Source: Nonomuraea longispora (GTDB lineage Bacteria; Actinomycetota; Actinomycetes; Streptosporangiales; Streptosporangiaceae). From it: DNA of 50,396 nt. Of the stretch, positions 25,414 to 33,539 are shown in pieces. The position numbers and the translations under genes were made by a program. The notes beneath the pieces are model-generated. The model did not search any database and was not told the DNA's origin. It saw nothing but the letters and a program-made list of their open reading frames with translations. Where the stretch lies: the NCBI RefSeq assembly GCF_004348345.1, contig NZ_SMJZ01000039.1, positions 1 to 50,396 on the forward strand, written 5' to 3'. The first letter of the stretch is position 1, and each line of letters starts with the position of its first letter.

Positions 25414-25926
25414 TCAGAGGGGGCCGGTCCTGGCCTGCGGGAAGTGGTTCTTGTCGTGCGGGGCGTCACGCTTGTAGACCATGACGGTGCGCGTCCACGA
25501 CATGATCTCGTCGCCGTCCTGGTTGAGCCCGCGCGTGTAGCAGGTGACGATGCCCGCGTACGGGCGCGATCGTGACTCGCGTTTCGCGGTGACCTTCGAC
25601 TCGGCGTAGACGGTGTCGCCCACGAACACCGGGTGGGTGAGCCGGATGCCCTCCCAGCCGAGGTTCAGGATCGCGGTCTGGCTCACGTCGATGACGGAGA
25701 GGCCGAGCACGATGGCCACGGTCAGGCCGGAGTTCACGATGATCTTGCCGGTGGGCGCCTGGGCGGCGAAGTGGGCGTTGAAGTGGTTCTGGTTGGTGTT
25801 CATGGTCAGGAGCGTGAACCAGGTGTTGTCGGCCTCGCTGATGGTGCGGCCCATGGGGTGCTGGTAGACGTCCCCGACGGTGAAGTCCTCGTAGTAGCGG
25901 CCGATGCTGGGCTCGTGAACGGTCAA
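25414..25926 (-). CDS. MaoC-family dehydratase
   Basis: 170 residues, single hot-dog fold. N-terminal YYEDFTVGDVYQHPMGRTISEAD, a long helix region with NQNHFNAHFA matching the (R)-hydratase motif with Asn/His catalytic residues, and YAESKVTAKRESRSRPYAGIV. It hydrates an enoyl-CoA. TTG 25926 has AGGAG six bases upstream. It is the first gene of a unit with the acyl-CoA dehydrogenase, expressed from a good promoter at 25960-25989. The pair resembles branched-chain acyl-CoA or mesaconyl-CoA-type steps. Confidence 0.92.
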   Translation of the reverse strand: MTVHEPSIGRYYEDFTVGDVYQHPMGRTISEADNTWFTLLTMNTNQNHFNAHFAAQAPTGKIIVNSGLTVAIVLGLSVIDVSQTAILNLGWEGIRLTHPVFVGDTVYAESKVTAKRESRSRPYAGIVTCYTRGLNQDGDEIMSWTRTVMVYKRDAPHDKNHFPQARTGPL

Positions 25927-25959
25927 GGGCGGCTCCTGTCCACACCGGTCGACGCGTTC

Positions 25960-25989
25960 ACGTTAGTGACGAGGTGATTGCCCGGTCAA
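25960..25989 (-). promoter_or_regulatory. Promoter of the MaoC/acyl-CoA dehydrogenase unit
   Basis: Minus strand: TTGACC (25989-25984), 18 bases, TAACGT (25965-25960), the best -35/-10 pair I can see in the window. The -35 box overlaps the stop codon of the upstream ACT-domain gene. Confidence 0.7.
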
Positions 25990-26609
25990 TCACCCGCGCG
26001 TACCGACGCGTGGCGGGCGGCGAGCGTGGCGACCACGTCCACGATGCGCGCGGCGCGCTCCACCTCGGCGCGGTGGAACACCGGCCCGCCGGCCCTGGCG
26101 ACCACCACGTGCAGGCCCTGGGTGACCACCGGCAGCACCATCAGCCGCAGCTCGCGGGCGTCGACGGTCATGGCCCGAGGCGGGCGGTCCGGAGGCTCGA
26201 ACTCGGCGGGGGCGGCCAGCGAGGCGTGCCGTACGGCCCCGTCGGCCACGGCCACCGACCATTCCGCTCCGCACAGTCCGGGCAGCGCGTCGACCAGCGT
26301 GGCGAACCCCCGTGCGGGCTCGGCCGCGACGTGCGTCAACAGGTCGTAGTCGGGGGCGGATCCCGGCATCTCCTTGGTCTGCCAGACCCCTTCGACGCGT
26401 ACGCCGGGCATGGAGGACAGCCGCTCGCGCGCCTCGCACGGGGTGATCGGGCCCGGCCAGGAGACGGTGAAGTCGTCCACGGCCCGGCCGCACTCGCGTT
26501 CGAGCACGACGACCTGCAGGATGTCGGCCCCCAGCGCTCCGAGCGCCTTGGCGACCTGCCCCAGACCGCCCGGTCTGTCGGGTAGGGACACCCTCAGTCG
26601 CAGCAGCAT
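25986..26609 (-). CDS. ACT-domain regulatory protein
   Basis: 207 residues from ATG 26609, preceded by AAAGGGGGG; the frame continues upstream but the ACT domain begins right here. Residues 1-75 form an ACT domain (LRLRVSLPDRPGGLGQVAKALGALGADILQVVVLER), which usually binds an amino acid. The rest (about 85-207) looks like a GAF-type or other ligand domain (GFATLVDALPGLCGAEWSVAVADG...). There is no catalytic or DNA-binding motif, so it is probably a sensor acting on a partner. It precedes the MaoC promoter. Confidence 0.8.
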   Translation of the reverse strand: MLLRLRVSLPDRPGGLGQVAKALGALGADILQVVVLERECGRAVDDFTVSWPGPITPCEARERLSSMPGVRVEGVWQTKEMPGSAPDYDLLTHVAAEPARGFATLVDALPGLCGAEWSVAVADGAVRHASLAAPAEFEPPDRPPRAMTVDARELRLMVLPVVTQGLHVVVARAGGPVFHRAEVERAARIVDVVATLAARHASVRAGD

Positions 26610-26798
26610 CGCGCCCCCCTTTCCAGAGGTTTCCACAGTGCCGTGGCGACATTTCGAGCATGTTCCACGGATGTGTCGCACATGCTGCGGTTTATATCCC
26701 AGCATGCAGCGTTAAGTCCGGATTGTCGATAAAGGGTGGTGCGGTTTTCCGCAGGTCATCGTATGGCGCACCGCATGGCCCGGTCCTCCCCTCGTTTC

Positions 26799-26804
26799 TA
26801 CAGT
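26799..26804 (+). promoter_or_regulatory. -10 element of a leaderless promoter for the serine hydrolase
   Basis: TACAGT (TAnnnT) followed by seven bases and ATG 26812; no ribosome binding site is present, so translation probably starts at the first base of the message. Confidence 0.5.
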
Positions 26805-26811
26805 CGTCCCC

Positions 26812-27891
26812 ATGATTTCCGTCAAGATCGCCGCTCTTTCGCTCGTTCTCACCTCTCTCGCGCCCGGGAACGACCGCCTGGAATCCCTCGAACGGCAGCT
26901 CGGCGACCTGGTGAAGGCCAAGGCCATGTCGGCGGCCCTGGTCAGGGTCAGTGACAAGGGCAAGGACTGGACGGCCGCCGCCGGGTACCGCGACGTGGTC
27001 TCACGCGAGCCGGCCGACCCCGAAGGCCATTTCCGGATCGGCAGCGTCACCAAGACGTTCGTGGCCACCGTCGTGCTGCAACTCGCCGACGAAGGCAGGC
27101 TGAAGCTCGACGACCCCGTCTCCGAGCACCTGCCCGGCGCGTTGCCCGAGGGCAGCCCGATCACGGTGCGGCAACTGCTCGGCCACACCAGCGGGCTGTT
27201 CGACTACGCGGGCGCCGGCATCCCCGGCTGGTCGCTGCGCGACTTCCGGCCGGTCGAGTCGCGCTACGACCAGACGCCGGAGGAACTGCTGGCCGTAGGG
27301 CTGTCCAGGCCGCCCTACTTCAAGCCCGGCCAGGGCCGGCGCTACTCCAACACGAACTACGTGGTGGCCGCCATGCTGATCGAGAAACTGACGGGCGGCT
27401 CGTACGCCGACGCGATCACCGCCAGGATCCTGCGCCCCCTCCGCCTGACCCACACGTCCCTGCCGGGCCACCGGCAGTCGATGCCCCGGCCGCACGCCCG
27501 CGGCTACGTCCTCCACAAGGGCAAGATCGTGGACGCCACCCGGATCAACCCCTCCCTGGAGTACGGCGCCGGCGAGATGATCTCGACCACGGCCGACCTG
27601 ACCCGCTTCCTCGGCGCCCTGCTGGGCGGGAAGCTGACCAGCGCGTCCGCGCTCAGGCAGATGCGCGCCACGCAGCCGGCGGGCGATGGCCAAGACTACG
27701 GGCTCGGCCTGCAGAAGTTCGGCACGACGTGCGGCAAGAGCCTCTACGGCCACAGCGGCGGCATCTTCGGCTACCTCACGTACGCGCTGCGCTCGGACGA
27801 CGGCCGCACCCTGGTGATGTCCGGCAACCCCTACAGCGGGACGACCCCCGCCGACGCCCTGCAGAAGGCCCTGGACACCACGTTCTGCTGA
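26812..27891 (+). CDS. Secreted serine hydrolase, class C beta-lactamase / DD-peptidase fold
   Basis: 359 residues with a short N-terminal signal-like segment (MISVKIAALSLVLTSLAPG). Active-site motifs of the family: SxxK as SVTK in FRIGSVTKTFVAT, YxN as YSN in RRYSNTNYVVAAML, and HSG in GHSGGIFGY in place of KTG. Members include D-alanyl-D-alanine carboxypeptidases, esterases and true class C lactamases. The HSGG triad is more common in peptidases and esterases than in lactamases, so antibiotic resistance should not be assumed. Single gene, converging on the P450-reductase gene with 32 bases between. Confidence 0.92.
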   Translation: MISVKIAALSLVLTSLAPGNDRLESLERQLGDLVKAKAMSAALVRVSDKGKDWTAAAGYRDVVSREPADPEGHFRIGSVTKTFVATVVLQLADEGRLKLDDPVSEHLPGALPEGSPITVRQLLGHTSGLFDYAGAGIPGWSLRDFRPVESRYDQTPEELLAVGLSRPPYFKPGQGRRYSNTNYVVAAMLIEKLTGGSYADAITARILRPLRLTHTSLPGHRQSMPRPHARGYVLHKGKIVDATRINPSLEYGAGEMISTTADLTRFLGALLGGKLTSASALRQMRATQPAGDGQDYGLGLQKFGTTCGKSLYGHSGGIFGYLTYALRSDDGRTLVMSGNPYSGTTPADALQKALDTTFC

Positions 27892-27923
27892 CCAGCCCGC
27901 ACGTCCGGGGCCCTCGATGGGCG

Positions 27924-30900
27924 TCAGGCGAAGACGTCCTGCTGGTAGCGGCCGTCCGCCTCCAGCCCTGCCAGCCACCCCGCGCCGTCGCGGCCGGTCG
28001 CCCGCTGGTGGACGTCCAGCAGCGCCTGCCGCACGGCCGGCGCCATCCGGAGGCCGTCGCCGCAGACGTAGACGTGGGCGCCCTGCTCCAGCAGCTCCCA
28101 CACCTCGTCCGCGCGCGCGGCGACGGCGTCCTGCACGAACCGGTAGGGATGCCCCGGCACCGCGGAGTACGCGGCGTGCACGGTCACCGTGTCCGAGGCG
28201 GCCCAGGCGGCCAGCTCGCCCGCGTAGAGCTGGTCGTGGTCCGGGTGACGGCAGCCGGTGAAGACCGCGGCCGGTCCGCTCGCGCCGGTCAGCGCCCGCT
28301 CCTCCAGGAAGCCGCGCAGCGGCGCGAACCCGGTGCCTGGCCCGACGAGGATCACGGGCGTGGCCGGGTCGGCGGGCAGCCGGAACGGCGGCGCGGGGAC
28401 CCGCACGTAGCCGTAGAAGACGTCGCCCTCCCTCAGCCCGGCCAGGTACGCGGAGCACATGCCGTGGTAGGTGCCGGAGCCGGACCAGGCGGGCCCCTCG
28501 ACCAGGCCGACGGTGAGCCGGACGAGCCCGGGATCGGCCAGCGGCGAGGAGGACACCGAGTAGTAGCGCGGCCTGATCGGCCCGGCCATCTCCAGGAACG
28601 CGGGCAGCGGCAGCTCGATCGCGGGGAAACGGTCGAGCAGGACCAGCGGGGAGATCCGCTTGGCGAGGATCTCGTCGGCGTAGTTCGCGGTCAGCTCGGC
28701 GATCTGGCCGCGGGTCCACGGGCAGGCGGTGTGCGCGGCCAGCGCCTCCAGGTCGGACCTGGAGGCGACCTCCTGCAGCTCCGCGAACTCGGTCAGCAGC
28801 AGGCCCGCCGTGACCGGCGTGCCGACGGGCAGGTGGGTGGCTCCGGCGGCGCGCAGCCGTACCACCTGGTCGCGGGGGACGCGCAGGCGGCCGAGCGCCC
28901 ACTCGACCAGCTCGGGGTCGTTCTTGGCGAAGACGGCCACGTGGTCGCCCGCGGTGTACGTGACGCCCTCGGGCAGCCTGGCCACGACGGTACGCACGCC
29001 GGGGCGGGGCGCCTCGATCGAGAAGTCCCAGAGTCCGGCGGGGTCGCCGGTCAGCTCCTCGGTGGAGACGACGGTCAGCGGGAAGGCCCGCTCGGAGACG
29101 ACCGCCGGCCTGACCTCGGTCTCGCTGAGCACCTCCATCTCGTAGCGGGGGCCCACGCCGGCCGTGGGCGCGCTGTACTCCTCGGCCAGCGCCTCCCACA
29201 ACCGTGCCGTCCAGGCCGACACGTCGCCGTCGAAGTCGCCGTCCGTGTCGGCCTCGCCGCGCTCGACCAGGGGCACGGCTCCCGCCGCCGTCAGCTTCTC
29301 GTACGCCCGTCTCGGAAATTCCTGGTAGGTGGGCCACTGCGTGTTGCCGCACCCCAGCACGGCCAGCCGCACCCCGGACAGGTCGGGCAGCGACTCGAGC
29401 GCGTCGAAGCGCTGGGCGTTGTCGGGAGCCTTGCCGTTGTAGGAGGAGGCGACCACGACGAGCAGGCCCCCGGCGGGCGGCGTCAGCTCGTCGAGCGACG
29501 TCAGCGTGGTGGCGAAGCCGGCCCGCCCGGCCCGTTCGGCCAGGCGTTCGGCGATGTCGGCGCTGGTGCCGAGGTTGGAGCCGTAGGCGACGGTGAGCGG
29601 CACGCCGGTGACGGCGATGTCCTGCTGCTCGCTCTCGCGCACGTCCGGCAGGGCCATGGCCGTCCGCTCGTGGGCGCGGCGCTCACGGACCCTGAGCGTG
29701 AAGCCGTCGGGCTTGAGGGTGAGCATCTGCTTGATCTTCATGCGGTAGACGCCCGGGTCGGACAGGGCGAACCGCCGCAGGACCAGCGCCAGGGCGAGCC
29801 TGGCCTCGGTGAGCGCGAACTGGCGCCCGATGCAGGCCCGCTCGCCGTTCCCGAACGGCTTGTACGCCGCCGGGCGGTGGGCCACGCGCTGCTCGGGCAG
29901 CCAGCGGTCGATGTCGAACTCGCCGGGCCTGTCCCACGCCTTGGGATGGCGGTGCAACGCCGGCAGCAGCACGGCGAGCCTGGCGCCTTCGGGCAGGGCG
30001 TAGTCGCCGAGCGTGGTGGTGGTCTCGACCGGGGTCACGCCGAACAGCGGGATCGGTGACCAGACGCGCAGCGTCTCCTCCAGGATGCGGGGGATCACGT
30101 CGAGCTTCATGATCGTCTCGTACGCCGGCGGCTCGTCGTCCGGCAACAGGCGGTCCACCTCGTCGTACGCGCGGGCCAGGGTGTGAGGCTCGCGCAGCAG
30201 GTTGTACAGCGCGAAGGAGAGCAGGCCGCTGGTGGTCTCGTGCCCGGCGATGAGGAAGGTGAGGACCTGGTTGCGGATGTTCTCGTCGGACAGACGGGCG
30301 CCGCTGCGCGGGTCGGACGCCTCCAGCATGAGCCCGAGCAGGTCCTTCGAGCCGGTACGGCCCTCGGCGCGGCGCTGGCTGATCACGTCGTCGACGAGGT
30401 CGTGCATGGTGGCGATGTCGCGCCGGTAGGTCTCCTCGCGCTTGCGCTGCAGCCTGGTGACGAGCGGGAGCTGCTGGTTGCGGAGCATGGCCTCGGTCAG
30501 CGCGCCGCCCATGGCCTTGAGGAACGGGTGCAGCTCGGGCGAGTCGAACGACTGGAAGCGGTAGCCGAACCCGGTGAGCGAGATCGTGTCCAGGGTGAGC
30601 CGGGTCATGTCGTCGGCGACGGGAAGGTCCTCCCCTTGGCGGCCGGCCCACGAGGCGACGAGCTGCTCGGCGACCTCCAGCATCTGCGGGTAGTACGCCT
30701 TCATCGAGCGCTGGCTGAAGGCCGGCATCAGGATGCGGTGCGCCTGTCCCCAGACGGGTTCGTCATGGTCGGCGGTGAACAGCCCGTCGCCGGCGAAGTC
30801 GCGCACGATCGACAGCGGCGGGCCGATGCGCTTGACGAACCGGCTCTCGTCGCACACCTCCGCGACCAGGTCCGGATCGTACACGAGGACGAGGACGCGA

Positions 30901-31037
30901 CCGGCGATCTCGAGCCGGTAGATGCCCTCGTCGTACTGGGAGGCGACCTTGACGAAGTGGTCAACCGGGGCGTGCGAGGGGATCTGCAGCGTGTTGCCCA
31001 CGACGGGCAGGCCCGGCGGGGCGGGGATGCGTGCCAT
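27924..31037 (-). CDS. Self-sufficient cytochrome P450-NADPH reductase fusion (CYP102 type)
   Basis: 1037 residues, the P450 BM3 layout. The heme domain (about 1-455) has an N-terminal IPAPPGLPVVGNT, I-helix AGHETTS with its Thr, ExxR as EETLR, and heme loop FGNGERACIGRQFAL. The FMN domain (about 485-630) starts with VAYGSNLGTSADIAE. The FAD domain (about 660-880) contains PRYYSVSSSP, and the NADPH domain (about 890-1037) contains GPGTGFAPLRGFL and CGDG. It lacks an N-terminal membrane anchor. It hydroxylates fatty acids or similar lipophilic acids with NADPH and O2, needing no separate redox partner. AAGGGAG precedes the ATG. Divergent from a TetR gene with two palindromes in the gap, as expected for an inducible CYP102. 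Confidence 0.96.
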   Translation of the reverse strand: MARIPAPPGLPVVGNTLQIPSHAPVDHFVKVASQYDEGIYRLEIAGRVLVLVYDPDLVAEVCDESRFVKRIGPPLSIVRDFAGDGLFTADHDEPVWGQAHRILMPAFSQRSMKAYYPQMLEVAEQLVASWAGRQGEDLPVADDMTRLTLDTISLTGFGYRFQSFDSPELHPFLKAMGGALTEAMLRNQQLPLVTRLQRKREETYRRDIATMHDLVDDVISQRRAEGRTGSKDLLGLMLEASDPRSGARLSDENIRNQVLTFLIAGHETTSGLLSFALYNLLREPHTLARAYDEVDRLLPDDEPPAYETIMKLDVIPRILEETLRVWSPIPLFGVTPVETTTTLGDYALPEGARLAVLLPALHRHPKAWDRPGEFDIDRWLPEQRVAHRPAAYKPFGNGERACIGRQFALTEARLALALVLRRFALSDPGVYRMKIKQMLTLKPDGFTLRVRERRAHERTAMALPDVRESEQQDIAVTGVPLTVAYGSNLGTSADIAERLAERAGRAGFATTLTSLDELTPPAGGLLVVVASSYNGKAPDNAQRFDALESLPDLSGVRLAVLGCGNTQWPTYQEFPRRAYEKLTAAGAVPLVERGEADTDGDFDGDVSAWTARLWEALAEEYSAPTAGVGPRYEMEVLSETEVRPAVVSERAFPLTVVSTEELTGDPAGLWDFSIEAPRPGVRTVVARLPEGVTYTAGDHVAVFAKNDPELVEWALGRLRVPRDQVVRLRAAGATHLPVGTPVTAGLLLTEFAELQEVASRSDLEALAAHTACPWTRGQIAELTANYADEILAKRISPLVLLDRFPAIELPLPAFLEMAGPIRPRYYSVSSSPLADPGLVRLTVGLVEGPAWSGSGTYHGMCSAYLAGLREGDVFYGYVRVPAPPFRLPADPATPVILVGPGTGFAPLRGFLEERALTGASGPAAVFTGCRHPDHDQLYAGELAAWAASDTVTVHAAYSAVPGHPYRFVQDAVAARADEVWELLEQGAHVYVCGDGLRMAPAVRQALLDVHQRATGRDGAGWLAGLEADGRYQQDVFA

Positions 31038-31055
31038 GAGAGCTCCCTTGAGTAG

Positions 31056-31094
31056 CCATACACCGTATGGCGGACGCTACCATACGGCGTATGG
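31056..31094. promoter_or_regulatory. Two CCATAC-N3-GTATGG palindromes between P450 and TetR
   Basis: Site 1 is 31056-31070 with spacer ACC, site 2 is 31080-31094 with spacer GGC; both are perfect 6+3+6 dyads, 24 bases apart. They fill the 53-base gap between the starts, and site 2 contains the likely TetR start codon (ATG 31091). They are strong candidates for TetR binding that represses both genes. Confidence 0.8.
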
Positions 31095-31657
31095 CTGTGA
31101 GCGCGCGCAGAGGGACGCCTCTGACGCTGGAGGAGATCAGCACGACGGCACTGCGTCTGATCGACGAGGGCGGCGTGGAGGCGTTGTCCATGCGCAGACT
31201 GGCGGCCGAGCTGGACGTCAACCCGATGTCGCTCTACCACCACGTGGCGAGCAAGGACGCGCTGATCCGGCTCATATGCGGCACCATCCAGCAGCGCGTG
31301 CACCTGCCGGAGGACGACGGCACCCCCTGGCAGGACCAGCTCCGGCTCCTCGCCCTGGCCTACTACCGGCACGCGCGCAGCCACCCGGCCATGTGGACCT
31401 ACCTGCACGCCCACTGGGAGATCATCGAGGACCGTACGTTGGCGATCTGGGTGACCCTCTACCGCATCCTGCGCATGGCCGGGGTGCCGGAGCCCGAGTT
31501 GCGGCGGACGAGCGACGTGCTGCACGCGTTCGTCACCGGGCTGATCACCACCGAGCTCCATGGCCACGGGCCGGACGACCCCGAGGAGACGGCCCGCACC
31601 TTCGACACGGCCGTGCGCCTGATGATCAACGGCCTGGCGAGCTATTCCGCCCGTTAG
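31091..31657 (+). CDS. TetR-family regulator of the P450 fusion gene
   Basis: 188 residues from ATG 31091. Helix-turn-helix at about residues 20-58 (ALSMRRLAAELDVNPMSLYHHVASKDALI), followed by a helical ligand domain of TetR_C type with YYRHARSHPAMWTYLHAHWE and HAFVTGLITTELHG. An in-frame ATG at 31067 lies inside operator site 1 and is less likely; neither start has a ribosome binding site, so the message may be leaderless. Divergent from the CYP102-type gene, it probably represses it and itself, released by a fatty-acid-like inducer. Confidence 0.9.
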   Translation: MAVSARRGTPLTLEEISTTALRLIDEGGVEALSMRRLAAELDVNPMSLYHHVASKDALIRLICGTIQQRVHLPEDDGTPWQDQLRLLALAYYRHARSHPAMWTYLHAHWEIIEDRTLAIWVTLYRILRMAGVPEPELRRTSDVLHAFVTGLITTELHGHGPDDPEETARTFDTAVRLMINGLASYSAR

Positions 31658-31667
31658 CCGGGCGGGC

Positions 31668-31976
31668 TCAGCCGGCGGCCGCCCAGACGGCCTCGAACGC
31701 CTCCTCGGTGATCTCGGTGAGCTCCCAGATCTCCAGCGGCTGGTCGGTCAGGAAGCCGTCGTCGTCCTGCAGCCGCCGCCACCAGTAGCGGCGGGCGGCC
31801 CGGTCGGCGCCCACCTCCACCTGCCTGACCGCCCAGTGCTCGCCGTCGCCCTCGACGCTCTCGAACAACCAGGCCCGCCCGTCCTCGTCGCCCATGTGCC
31901 AGTAGCGGCGTGGAGCGTCGGACTCGGCGAGCTGCCTCACCAGCGGAGCGCGGACATCGTGGAGCACACGGTTCAC
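31668..31976 (-). CDS. Small hypothetical protein
   Basis: 102 residues from GTG 31976, no signal peptide or membrane segment. Notable for density of Trp and acidic residues: RRYWHMGDEDGRAWLFESVEGDGEHWAVRQVEV and RRYWWRRLQDDDGFLTDQPLEIWELTEI. Similar compact proteins are widespread in actinomycetes but I know no function. It ends ten bases from the TetR stop in convergent orientation. Composition and good codon bias support a real gene. Confidence 0.7.
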   Translation of the reverse strand: MNRVLHDVRAPLVRQLAESDAPRRYWHMGDEDGRAWLFESVEGDGEHWAVRQVEVGADRAARRYWWRRLQDDDGFLTDQPLEIWELTEITEEAFEAVWAAAG

Positions 31977-32003
31977 TTTAGACCCGGCGGACGGGGCCGC
32001 GGG

Positions 32004-33251
32004 TCAGCGCTGATAGGCCCCCGCGTCGGGCGAGCCGGTCAGCGCCTTGCCCTTCATGTCCTTGGCGAAGGCCTTGCCGCCGTACCAGGACGGGGGAAGG
32101 GCGATGCCGCGGCCGAGCGCCGGGGAGCCGGGACGTAGCCGCAGATCGGTGCGCGAGGTGAACATCGGGTCGGCCTTGACCGACTTCGGGCCCAGCTTGA
32201 ACCTGTGCTTGCGGCCCTTGTAGACGCTGCCGCCCTCATCGGCGCCCTTGCCGTCCGCGAAGCCGGTCTCGCCGCCGACCACGATCACATTGTTGCGCAG
32301 CTTCAGGATGGACGGCGCGCAGCCGTCGTGGCAGGACCAGCCGATGGTGTCCTTGGCCGGCAGGTAGACCGAGTTGTGCACGGCGACCGTGCCCTTGACC
32401 GGGCCGACGATGTGGCGGGGGCCGCGGGTGACGAGGAAGGAGCCGCGCTTCCGGGAGGTGGTGACGACGTTGAAGGCGAACACGTTGCCGGTGGCCGTCT
32501 CGCCCTTCTTGGCCCCGAGCTCGGTGAACGTCACATTGTTCCTGGCGATGTTGTGGGTGACGCGGTTGCGGTCGCCGCCGAAGATCTCGACGGCGGCCCC
32601 GTCGTAGCCGTAGTCCTTGCTCTTCGCGAAGCTGCCGGTGATGGTGTTGCCGGTCACCACGTTGTCGTCGCCGTTGAGCAGCACGCCGAAGGCGCCGGAG
32701 TCGTTGTCGCCGCCCTTGTCGTTGACGCTCATCCGGTTGTTGTCGGTGAAGACGCTGTCACGGATGGTGTTGCGGGTGCCGGAGGGCGTGACGAAGGCGC
32801 CGGCGATGTTCTTGTCGGCCTCCACGCCGATCAGCTCGTTGTCGTGGCCGTCGATCTGGAACCCGGCCCAGCGGCAGCCGGAGGCCCGCAGGCCGCTGAT
32901 GCGCCAGTGGTCGCCCTTGACGACGACGCAGTCGTCGTCCGAGCCGGTGATCTTGGGCCTGGCTCCCGAGCCGTGCGTCGTGAGCGTGATCGGCTTGGCC
33001 TTGGTGCCGCTGGAGGTGAGGGTGAGGGGGCCGGTGAAGCCGCTGCCGCGCCTGACGCTGACGGTGTCGCCCGGCTCGAGGTCGGCGACGGCCTTGTCGA
33101 GCGTCTTCCACGCGGTGCTCGCGCTGGTGCCGGCGGCCGCGTCGTCCCCCGCGCGGGAGTCGACGTAGTACGTCGTTCCCGCGTGAGCCTGGGCTGCGGC
33201 GGGAGCGGCAGGCAGGAGTGAAACGATGACGGCTACGGACAACAGCCTCAT
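32004..33251 (-). CDS. Secreted right-handed parallel beta-helix protein
   Basis: 415 residues. A clear Sec signal peptide (MRLLSVAVIVSLLPAAPAAAQAHA) is followed by TTYYVDSRAGDDAAAGTSASTAWKTL, the standard lead-in of parallel beta-helix polysaccharide lyase-like proteins, then repeated beta-helix coils with Asn ladders (NELIGVEADKN, NTIRDSVFTDNN, NVVTGNTITGSF, NRVTHNIARNN). A four-Cys pattern (DDDCVVV, RASGCRW, SCHDGC) may give disulfides. It probably binds or cleaves a plant or microbial polysaccharide such as pectin; catalytic residues cannot be assigned. Single gene, 288 bases divergent from the second GH13 gene. Confidence 0.88.
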   Translation of the reverse strand: MRLLSVAVIVSLLPAAPAAAQAHAGTTYYVDSRAGDDAAAGTSASTAWKTLDKAVADLEPGDTVSVRRGSGFTGPLTLTSSGTKAKPITLTTHGSGARPKITGSDDDCVVVKGDHWRISGLRASGCRWAGFQIDGHDNELIGVEADKNIAGAFVTPSGTRNTIRDSVFTDNNRMSVNDKGGDNDSGAFGVLLNGDDNVVTGNTITGSFAKSKDYGYDGAAVEIFGGDRNRVTHNIARNNVTFTELGAKKGETATGNVFAFNVVTTSRKRGSFLVTRGPRHIVGPVKGTVAVHNSVYLPAKDTIGWSCHDGCAPSILKLRNNVIVVGGETGFADGKGADEGGSVYKGRKHRFKLGPKSVKADPMFTSRTDLRLRPGSPALGRGIALPPSWYGGKAFAKDMKGKALTGSPDAGAYQR

Positions 33252-33442
33252 GCGAGCACACCACTATCTATTTGAAACACGGATCACTGGGAAAGCAACC
33301 GTAGCGTGATCATCGCGCGGGACGCCAGAACTCCCCGAACTCCTGACCTCTCCGTTATGCGCCGCAAGGAATTACGCAACCGCGCCGACGGACCAGCGGC
33401 CGTCCGGCTCGCGACCGGCTCCGTGCGGGACGACGTGATCTC

Positions 33443-33463
33443 TGCAACTTTCCGCAAGTTGCA
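33443..33463. promoter_or_regulatory. Palindrome upstream of the second GH13 gene
   Basis: TGCAACTT-N5-AAGTTGCA, a perfect dyad with 8-base arms, 77 bases before ATG 33540. It contains the 13-mer CTTTCCGCAAGTT shared with the region upstream of the first GH13 gene, so both are likely bound by the same LacI-type regulator. The rest of the 288-base intergenic region shows no gene. Confidence 0.65.
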
Positions 33464-33539
33464 CTTGACCCTCGGAGAACGGTCGCGCCATCCTTCACCA
33501 GAAGATCCCGACATCTCGGACATCCGAGGGAAGGACACC

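Noticed and set aside
26812..27891. Reading the serine hydrolase as a beta-lactamase resistance gene
   Set aside because: It has HSG instead of KTG and general DD-peptidase/esterase features; resistance is not supported by sequence.
27001..29352. A 783-codon frame running under both the serine hydrolase and the P450 fusion
   Set aside because: Arg/Gly/Ala-rich shadow translation crossing two well-supported genes.
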